Assembly (NCBI GenBank): GCA_013330385.1
Contig: DUIL01000109.1
Location: 1 to 6,025, forward strand
Length of the DNA: 6,025 bases
Source: Candidatus Thalassarchaeaceae archaeon
GTDB taxonomy: Archaea; Thermoplasmatota; Poseidoniia; Poseidoniales; Thalassarchaeaceae
Direction of reading: 5' to 3'
Shown in pieces: positions 1-4,900 of the stretch. Below the pieces are notes generated by a model that had not been told where the DNA came from, did no database searches, and saw only the letters and a list, made by a program, of their open reading frames with translations. The position numbers were made by a program, and so were the translations under genes. Position 1 is the first letter of the stretch, and each line of letters begins with the position of its first letter.

Positions 1-1
1 C

Positions 2-439
2 CAACCCGGTAAAGGATACAGTATCACCCTAGAAAGGCCCGATGGTTGTGTTGATACGCCTCTCATCTTGAGTGAATCGAGTATGGCTGTAACACCATGG
101 CAAAGTGGTTTGAGACTTGGAGGCACCATGGAATTTTCAGGATTCAATTCTCGGATTCGCCGTAAAAGAATCGAAGCATTACGTCGTGGTGCCAGTCGTT
201 ATCTGAAATCACCTGGTGAAGTTCAAATCCAAGACGATTGGTGTGGCTGGCGACCTATGACTCCTGATGGGATGCCCGTCATCGATAGATCCGCGAAGCA
301 CAATAATCTGATTATTGCAGCCGGGCATAATATGCAAGGAATGAGTATGTCACCCCTGACTGGATCTATTGTCGAACAACTCATTTCTAGAGAAGAAACA
401 AATGTAGATTTGTCCTATTTTTCAGCAAATAGATTTTGA
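2..439 (+). CDS. dadA: DadA-like FAD-dependent amino-acid dehydrogenase, C-terminal part (5' end outside window)
   Basis: Only the last 145 residues are present; the frame is open to the left edge, and coding resemblance to the family starts at the first codons (KGYSITLERP), so the TTG at 68 is an internal leucine codon and not a start. The fragment matches the C-terminal half of the DAO/DadA family of FAD oxidoreductases, which oxidatively deaminate D-amino acids or related amines to oxo-acids. Visible family landmarks are RLGGTMEFSGFN (substrate-domain strand), then DDWCGWRPMTPDGMPVID, then AAGHNMQGMSMSPLTG near the end, the last being the glycine-rich segment that closes over the flavin. 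The N-terminal Rossmann FAD-binding motif would lie outside the window. A Nudix gene follows after nine bases, probably on the same transcript. The family call is firm. The substrate is inferred: a glycine, sarcosine or proline oxidase-like relative is possible. Confidence 0.85.
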   Translation, partial: QPGKGYSITLERPDGCVDTPLILSESSMAVTPWQSGLRLGGTMEFSGFNSRIRRKRIEALRRGASRYLKSPGEVQIQDDWCGWRPMTPDGMPVIDRSAKHNNLIIAAGHNMQGMSMSPLTGSIVEQLISREETNVDLSYFSANRF

Positions 440-442
440 GGT
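438..442 (+). promoter_or_regulatory. Shine-Dalgarno GAGGT for the Nudix gene
   Basis: GAGGT begins inside the TGA stop of the upstream dehydrogenase and lies six bases before the ATG at 449. It fixes that start and suggests coupled translation of the two genes. Confidence 0.6.
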
Positions 443-448
443 TAGTAA

Positions 449-949
449 ATGAATGAGGAAATTTTCGATGTTGTTGACGAGAATAACTGCGTAATCAAAC
501 AACTCCCACGCAGTGAAGTTCACAGACTCGGCTTACGACATCGTTCTGTTCATTTACTGGTGTTTAACTCAAAAGGAGAATTATTTCTTCAAAAGCGTTC
601 CATGAAAAAAGATTGTTCGCCTGGAACATGGGATTCTTCCGTATCGGGTCATCTGGATTCAGGAGAGGACTACGATGAGTGTGTCATACGTGAATCGAAA
701 GAAGAAATTGGATTAGTACTAAATTCAGTTCCTGAGAAATTATTCAATATTGATGCCTGTGAAGATACGGGACAAGAATTCGTATGGGTATACCGTCATG
801 AAGCGGAAGGGCCATTCACCCTTGATTCAGAAGAAATCTCAGAAGGAAATTGGTTTGCACCAATCATTATCTCAGAATGGGTTGAGAAATCACCCGAAGA
901 GTTTGAAGCCTCATTCCCTCTTATCTGGAGAAGACTTCAGACTCAGTAA
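449..949 (+). CDS. Nudix hydrolase, YfcD / isopentenyl-diphosphate-isomerase-like subfamily
   Basis: This 166-residue protein consists of a single Nudix domain. The Nudix box runs over residues 67-89 and fits the G-x5-E-x7-R-E-x-x-E-E-x-G pattern (GHLDSGEDYDE, then RESKEEIGL), giving the glutamates that bind the catalytic Mg2+. The flanking architecture (short N-terminal strand with DVVDENN, HRSVHLLVFN, ELFLQKRS, then SPGTWDSSVSGH before the box) is that of the group containing E. coli YfcD and type 1 isopentenyl-diphosphate isomerase. In true isomerases the catalytic cysteine sits in the NSVCGH segment; here that position is serine (SSVSGH). Hydrolysis of a nucleoside-diphosphate-linked or other pyrophosphate compound is therefore more likely than isomerisation, and the substrate cannot be told. 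The gene starts nine bases after the dehydrogenase. Its last seven bases overlap the end of the convergent glutamine synthetase gene. Confidence 0.88.
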   Translation: MNEEIFDVVDENNCVIKQLPRSEVHRLGLRHRSVHLLVFNSKGELFLQKRSMKKDCSPGTWDSSVSGHLDSGEDYDECVIRESKEEIGLVLNSVPEKLFNIDACEDTGQEFVWVYRHEAEGPFTLDSEEISEGNWFAPIIISEWVEKSPEEFEASFPLIWRRLQTQ

Positions 950-1950
950 GATGCCTTGGTTGTGCTAATCACCACAGCGCCTATCTTGTATGGGTCTCCA
1001 TTAGAGGATGGTCTTCGATCTTCTAACCTACCCTTCCAACCATCTTCGATTGTACCAATAGGGATTCTAATGGAGGCCCCACGGTCCGATACTCCGTATG
1101 AGAATTCATGAATTGACTGAGTCTCGTGAAGGCCGGTTAATCGCTGTTCATTGTGAGCACCATATACATCCATGTGCTTCTTGATATTCTTTCCAAATTC
1201 CTCACAAATTTGACTCATTAATTTCTCTCCACCTTCATCGCGCATTCTCCCATCGCTGAAGTTAACGTGCATTCCTGAACCGTTCCAATCAGTAGCTCCC
1301 AAGGGCTTAGGGTGCCATTCAATAGAAAGTCCGTACTTCTCTGCATTCCTCTCAGCAAGATATCGAGAAACCCAAATCTGATCTCCAGCATCCTTCGCTC
1401 CTTTGGCAAATATTTGGTACTCCCATTGACCTACTGCTACTTCGGCATTGATTCCTTCAACATTCAAACCGGCATCGAGGCACATATCCAAATGTGTCTC
1501 AATTATTTCTCTACCAAATGTATTTTGAGCACCAACAGAACAGTAAAACTGACCCTGTGGAGTTTGATCTCTAGGGAATCCATAAGGGAGGTTTGTTTCA
1601 GGGTCCCACAAGAAGTACTCTTGTTCGTATCCGAACCAGAAGTCATCATCATCTCCTACGATTGTAGCTCGACCATTAGTAACATGAGGAGTACTGTCAG
1701 AGTTGAGAACTTCGCACATTACTAGATACCCGTTAATTCGGTCAGGGTCTGGGTAGATTGCGACTGGCTTGAGGAGGCAGTCGGAGTCGCCCCCCTCTGC
1801 CTGTTGTGTGGATGAACCATCGAAGGACCACATAGGGCAGTCTTCAACAGCACCTCCAAAATCTGACTTAATCAGCGTCTTGCTTCTCATGCTCTGTGTC
1901 GGTTCAAAACCGTCTAACCATATGTACTCAAGTTTGGACTTAGTTACCAT
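943..1950 (-). CDS. glnII: Glutamine synthetase type II (eukaryotic/GlnII type)
   Basis: This enzyme makes glutamine from glutamate, ammonium and ATP in the cytosol, the entry point for ammonium assimilation. The 335 residues from ATG 1950 match the usual length of bacterial GlnII and are complete. The N-terminal beta-grasp domain carries KLEYIWLDG (6-14) and WSFDGSSTQQAEGGDSD (41-57). The catalytic domain shows EQEYF (metal-binding glutamates 109 and 111), NAEVAVGQWE (168-177), NGSGMHVNFS (223-232), HNEQRLTGLHET (266-277), DRGASIRIP (289-297) and LEDRRPSSNGDPY (309-321). I chose ATG 1950 over the in-frame GTG at 1971 because GlnII proteins normally begin a few residues before KLEYIWLDG, and because a TATA-like box at 1976-1983 would put the transcript start near 1953. 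From memory, the sequence looks closest to GSII of Bacteroidetes (DDFWFGYEQEYF, SYGVSDRGASIRIP), so lateral acquisition is possible. The type II family is not known for the adenylylation control of type I. The gene faces away from the MFS gene and overlaps the Nudix gene tail to tail by 7 bp. Confidence 0.95.
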   Translation of the reverse strand: MVTKSKLEYIWLDGFEPTQSMRSKTLIKSDFGGAVEDCPMWSFDGSSTQQAEGGDSDCLLKPVAIYPDPDRINGYLVMCEVLNSDSTPHVTNGRATIVGDDDDFWFGYEQEYFLWDPETNLPYGFPRDQTPQGQFYCSVGAQNTFGREIIETHLDMCLDAGLNVEGINAEVAVGQWEYQIFAKGAKDAGDQIWVSRYLAERNAEKYGLSIEWHPKPLGATDWNGSGMHVNFSDGRMRDEGGEKLMSQICEEFGKNIKKHMDVYGAHNEQRLTGLHETQSIHEFSYGVSDRGASIRIPIGTIEDGWKGRLEDRRPSSNGDPYKIGAVVISTTKASY

Positions 1951-1975
1951 ATCGTAATGCCCATTCGACACGGTT

Positions 1976-1983
1976 TATTATAT
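1976..1983 (-). promoter_or_regulatory. Candidate TATA box for glutamine synthetase
   Basis: Read on the minus strand this is ATATAATA, centred about 29 bases upstream of the ATG at 1950. Archaeal TATA boxes sit about 26-27 bases before the transcript start, so the RNA would begin near 1953 and be almost leaderless, which agrees with the lack of any Shine-Dalgarno sequence before that ATG. The hexamer TATAAT could also be read as a bacterial -10 box, but I find no convincing -35 at 16-18 bases spacing. The purine-rich BRE upstream is also not convincing. Confidence 0.4.
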
Positions 1984-2104
1984 GAACGGATGTACAACCT
2001 TATTGTCTATCAATGAAACAAAGACTAGCATCACTGAGTAAATATGAACAAATGAATAATAAATAGCCTAATTATTGAAATAAATAATAATTGCAAATAC
2101 AATA
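1984..2104. other. AT-rich divergent intergenic spacer
   Basis: This is the core of the 207-base space between the divergently transcribed glutamine synthetase and MFS genes. It is much richer in A and T than the flanking genes, contains repeated AATAATAA-like strings, and holds no open frame with coding character. It most likely contains the control sites for both genes. No tRNA, riboswitch or terminator was recognised in it. Confidence 0.6.
2070..2092. repeat. Small AT-only inverted repeat
   Basis: AATTATT (2070-2076) and AATAATT (2086-2092) are exact 7-base inverted copies separated by nine bases. The location between divergent promoters would suit an operator. Because the arms contain only A and T in an AT-rich spacer, chance is a serious alternative. 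Confidence 0.25.
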
Positions 2105-2119
2105 TCGGCCGAATAAAAG
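2105..2119 (+). promoter_or_regulatory. Candidate promoter of the MFS gene with adjoining palindrome
   Basis: An 8-base perfect palindrome, TCGGCCGA (2105-2112), directly abuts a TATA-like stretch AATAAAAG (2112-2119). If the latter is a TATA box, transcription would start near 2142, about 16 bases before the GTG at 2158. The GC-rich palindrome stands out in an otherwise AT-rich spacer and could be a repressor or TFB contact site. This is inferred from position only. Confidence 0.3.
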
Positions 2120-2157
2120 ACAAATGTTCAGAGGCCTTTTTCGCTCTAAGATTACGA

Positions 2158-3450
2158 GTGAATGAAAGTCATGTTGATACACAGATTGCCCGGCGTCGGT
2201 ACATGAGCATGAAAGAGGTATGGGGTATCTCTGAATTCAGGCGTTTGTTGATTGGCAATGGTGTCAACATGCTTGGTAGTGCTATCTTCATTATAGGTAT
2301 GAGTTGGACTGTTGCTCAGATAGCTGGACCGAAGGTTTACGCGCTGATTTGGACGGCCTATTTTGTTGGCCATCTGCCTCTATTGTTGTATGGAGGGATG
2401 GTTGTCGATAGGATGCCGAGAAGGACTGTTGCTCTAGTTGCAGATCTAGCTCAAGCCGTTTTGATTTCATTGGTCATTATTGCAATAATGGCTGGTTTCG
2501 ATGTAATCAAGACACTATTGTTCGCTGCATTCCTAACAGGCGGAGCGGGTGCATTTTCAATTCCAGCGATTGGGGCTTTAGTCCCTGATCTAGTTGAGGA
2601 AGAATTACTCCCTCAAGCTAATGCTATGAGAGGAATCGCAATGACTGCAGCCTGGATGTTAGGGCCACTAATTGGAGGATTTGCTGTAGATACTTGGGGC
2701 ATTGAAGTGTGTTTAGTCATCGATGTACTGACGTTTATCTTCAGTGGCGTGGTGCTTTGGACCATTTCTGAAGTACCAATCAATAGAGAAGAGGAACCTG
2801 GTGATTTTCGAGAAGAAGTATTGGAAGCTTGGGAATTCACCAAGACTCAGCCATGGTTACTTGCGGGGATTATGATTTTCATGGTTTGGCATATCGGAGA
2901 CTCAGCAATAGAAATTGGTATTCCTTTCATCATCGAAGACAAAGGACTGGGGGCCAAAGAATTCGGTATATTCGGAGCAATTGGTGCGGGTGGTGCAATG
3001 ATAGGTTCTCTACTAGGTGGGTTAAGGCCTGTTCCTAAAGAAATACGCGGGACTGTATTCTATGTACTGATTGGAGGGATTGGATGGTGTATGTTGATGT
3101 GGGCAATGCCGATTCCATTTTGGTTGATTCTCGCTTTCGTTATGCTTGAAGGAATCTTAGGCGGTAGTTTAGGTGTGATTTGGAGAACTACTATGTCAGA
3201 CAGTGTAGACCAACATCTCAGAGGTAGAGTGAATTCGCTAGATGCAATTGGATCTCTGATTTTCATCCCTCTTGCACCAATTATGGGAGGTTGGTTGATT
3301 GTGGAAACGAATGTCCTCACTACCTTTGCAATTGCAGTAGGATTCATGGTACTTACAACCACAATTGGACTGATTGTCCCATCCTTTAGACGATTTGAGC
3401 GTGTTCACTCAGATAAATTTCCCATTCTTGATTCTACTACAAGTGATTGA
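2158..3450 (+). CDS. Major facilitator superfamily exporter, EntS / MFS_3 type
   Basis: This 430-residue integral membrane protein shows about twelve hydrophobic segments in two halves split by a charged loop (about residues 205-230, rich in E and R). Motif A of the superfamily is present between segments 2 and 3 as GGMVVDRMPRR (79-89). A GPLIGG glycine turn at 169-174 resembles the antiporter motif C. The stretch DQHLRGRVNSLDAIGS (351-366) is typical of the MFS_3 family, which includes the enterobactin exporter EntS and macrolide-efflux-like proteins. The likely role is proton-driven export of a small molecule; the substrate is unknown and no siderophore or antibiotic genes are nearby. The GTG start at 2158 gives a hydrophilic tail of about 28 residues before the first segment. 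ATGs at 2203 and 2209 are plausible alternatives, and none of the three has a clear Shine-Dalgarno sequence. The gene ends three bases from the end of the convergent small membrane-protein gene. Confidence 0.9.
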   Translation: MNESHVDTQIARRRYMSMKEVWGISEFRRLLIGNGVNMLGSAIFIIGMSWTVAQIAGPKVYALIWTAYFVGHLPLLLYGGMVVDRMPRRTVALVADLAQAVLISLVIIAIMAGFDVIKTLLFAAFLTGGAGAFSIPAIGALVPDLVEEELLPQANAMRGIAMTAAWMLGPLIGGFAVDTWGIEVCLVIDVLTFIFSGVVLWTISEVPINREEEPGDFREEVLEAWEFTKTQPWLLAGIMIFMVWHIGDSAIEIGIPFIIEDKGLGAKEFGIFGAIGAGGAMIGSLLGGLRPVPKEIRGTVFYVLIGGIGWCMLMWAMPIPFWLILAFVMLEGILGGSLGVIWRTTMSDSVDQHLRGRVNSLDAIGSLIFIPLAPIMGGWLIVETNVLTTFAIAVGFMVLTTTIGLIVPSFRRFERVHSDKFPILDSTTSD

Positions 3451-3453
3451 TAA

Positions 3454-3828
3454 TCACTGCTGGTCAAAGTCTATCTGACTGATATCGATCTTGAACCAAT
3501 TATCATAGAACTCACGTTGATACTTGATAGCCATAACCAATAGGGTGACATATATGGCCCAAGACAAGGTAGTCTTTCCTAGACTAACTGGGATTTGAAT
3601 CATGACGATGAAATCAAAGAAAATGCAGGATGAGACAAATATCATCCTCCCAAAGGTGGTAAACAATCCCTCTCCTTCTTGAGCTAGAACTCGCTTGACT
3701 CTGTCTTCTCTCCATTTGTCAGAGGCTTTCTTCAATCGCCAGAAAGAGGCCTCTGCCTCCTCTCTTTTGTCAAAAAATGGCGGCGGCTCAATCTCCGGTT
3801 TATCGGATGGAGACTCATCCTCAGTCAT
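3454..3828 (-). CDS. Small acidic-headed membrane protein, last gene of the Opp operon
   Basis: I do not recognise this 124-residue protein. Residues 1-19 are acidic and proline-rich (MTEDESPSDK, then PEIEPPPFF). Residues 20-50 are highly charged and probably form an amphipathic helix or short coiled coil (KREEAEASFWRLKKASDKWR). Two hydrophobic segments follow at about 62-80 and 86-102, with a short loop containing LGKTT, then a mostly hydrophilic tail ending FDQQ. This predicts a membrane hairpin with both ends on the same side, probably cytoplasmic. It is taken as real because its ATG lies nine bases after the OppF stop with GAGGG six bases upstream, the same arrangement as the dadA/Nudix pair, and because its composition is protein-like over its whole length. 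Co-transcription suggests, but does not show, a link with the peptide transporter. The LGKTT string is between membrane segments and is not a P-loop. Confidence 0.72.
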   Translation of the reverse strand: MTEDESPSDKPEIEPPPFFDKREEAEASFWRLKKASDKWREDRVKRVLAQEGEGLFTTFGRMIFVSSCIFFDFIVMIQIPVSLGKTTLSWAIYVTLLVMAIKYQREFYDNWFKIDISQIDFDQQ

Positions 3829-3834
3829 CTTCGG

Positions 3835-3839
3835 CCCTC
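3835..3839 (-). promoter_or_regulatory. Shine-Dalgarno GAGGG for the small membrane protein
   Basis: On the minus strand GAGGG starts within the TGA stop of the OppF gene and lies six bases before ATG 3828, pointing to coupled translation and supporting this start. Confidence 0.55.
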
Positions 3840-4899
3840 AGAGAATTACAGCACTAGGTTTGTCACTATCTTTAGAAGAGGATTCTTCGTTTAATACAGT
3901 AAGTGTTTGTCCTAATTCTAGAGGGAAATGACAGGCGACTTGATGGCCTGACCTGACTTCTTCGAGGATAGGCTCATCGACATTGCATCGGCCATCAACA
4001 GCAATAGGGCAGCGAGTGTGGAATCGACAGCCAGAAGGAGGATTAACTGGACTTGGTACATCACCCGATAGTACAATTCGCTCTTTACGATCCTTTCCAA
4101 TAGTCGGTTCAGGTATAGCTGACATCAACGCTTGTGTGTACGGATGAGAGGGATTGGCGAAAAGGTCAGAGGTTCTAGCAATCTCGACAATTTTACCAAG
4201 ATACATGACTGCAACTCTGTCGCTAATGTGATTTACAACATTTAGAGAATGTGTGATGAAAACAAAGGTTAGTCCACGCTTCTGCTGAATATCTTCAAGC
4301 AAATTGAGAACTTGGGCTTGTACTGAAACATCTAGAGCGCTAGTCGGTTCGTCAAGAAGAATGAATTCAGGGTCTAATGAAAGGGAGCGAGCGAGGGCTA
4401 TACGCTGCTTCTGCCCTCCTGAAAATTCGTGAGGGAATCGCGTCATATGCTCTTTCTTCAGCCCTACAGAATGAAGTAATTCTGCAACTCTTGATGTCAA
4501 CTCAGCACCATCCGCTATTCCATTGACTTGTAGAGGCTCGCCGATAATTGAACGAACAGACATCCTTGGATTCATTGAACCACCTGGGTCTTGGAAAACA
4601 ATCTGTAATTTTCTCCTTACTTCTCTAGAAGGCATAGAAAGCATATCCTTTCCCGCGTAACTAATGGTACCAGAGGTGATGGGAATCAAGCCCATCATTA
4701 CTCTGCCTAGAGTAGTCTTTCCACAACCTGATTCACCCACAATTCCAAGCGTCTCGCCGCGCCTAATCTCAAGGTCTATACCGTCTACTGCTCGGACATA
4801 ATTCTTGACTGTCGAAAGCATACCTGCCTTGATAGGGAACCATTTCTTTAGCCCCTCGACTTTGATGAGAATTTCACCAGTACTATTGTCTTCAACCAT
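3838..4899 (-). CDS. oppF: Peptide ABC transporter ATP-binding protein, OppF/DppF type
   Basis: This is one of the two ATPases that would drive oligopeptide or dipeptide import, acting on the cytoplasmic face of the membrane. Counting 353 residues from ATG 4899, all catalytic elements are intact: Walker A GESGCGKTT (55-63), Q-loop in VFQDP (Gln 103), signature FSGGQ (159-163), Walker B FILLDE (179-184) and the switch histidine in ITHSL (217). The C-terminal oligo_HPY domain follows, with cysteines at 291, 297, 305 and 323 around GCRFHTRCP and VACHF. I prefer ATG 4899 to ATG 4908 because GAGGAG at 4909-4914 is nine bases from the former and directly touches the latter. The 4908 start would overlap the upstream gene by 8 bp and add three residues; with 4899 the gene begins one base after the upstream TAG stop. 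A serine- and acid-rich tail of about 25 residues follows the cysteine domain. The family is certain; peptide rather than nickel or another substrate is inferred. Confidence 0.95.
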   Translation of the reverse strand: MVEDNSTGEILIKVEGLKKWFPIKAGMLSTVKNYVRAVDGIDLEIRRGETLGIVGESGCGKTTLGRVMMGLIPITSGTISYAGKDMLSMPSREVRRKLQIVFQDPGGSMNPRMSVRSIIGEPLQVNGIADGAELTSRVAELLHSVGLKKEHMTRFPHEFSGGQKQRIALARSLSLDPEFILLDEPTSALDVSVQAQVLNLLEDIQQKRGLTFVFITHSLNVVNHISDRVAVMYLGKIVEIARTSDLFANPSHPYTQALMSAIPEPTIGKDRKERIVLSGDVPSPVNPPSGCRFHTRCPIAVDGRCNVDEPILEEVRSGHQVACHFPLELGQTLTVLNEESSSKDSDKPSAVIL

Positions 4900-4900
4900 T

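Noticed and set aside
68..70. TTG as the start codon of the first gene
   Set aside because: The same frame is open upstream to the window edge and encodes recognisable DadA-family sequence (KGYSITLERP), so the gene is cut by the window and the TTG is an internal leucine codon.
750..968. Open frame of 72 codons inside the Nudix gene
   Set aside because: It is another frame of a well-supported gene and its translation is basic and featureless.
1312..1725. Open frame of 137 codons antisense to glutamine synthetase
   Set aside because: It lies wholly within a strongly conserved enzyme gene on the other strand; the translation shows no domain, and it has no supported start.
1977..1982. TATAAT as a bacterial sigma-70 -10 box
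   Set aside because: The hexamer is perfect, but no acceptable -35 lies 16-18 bases upstream, and the implied transcript start near 1970 explains the gene start less well than an archaeal TATA reading. It is not fully excluded.
3060..3362. Open frame of 100 codons antisense to the MFS gene
   Set aside because: It mirrors membrane-helix codons of the real gene and has no independent support.
3695..3931. Plus-strand open frame across the junction of the small membrane-protein and OppF genes
   Set aside because: The serine-rich translation is what antisense reading of acidic and lysine-rich codons gives; both minus-strand genes here have coupled start and stop signals.
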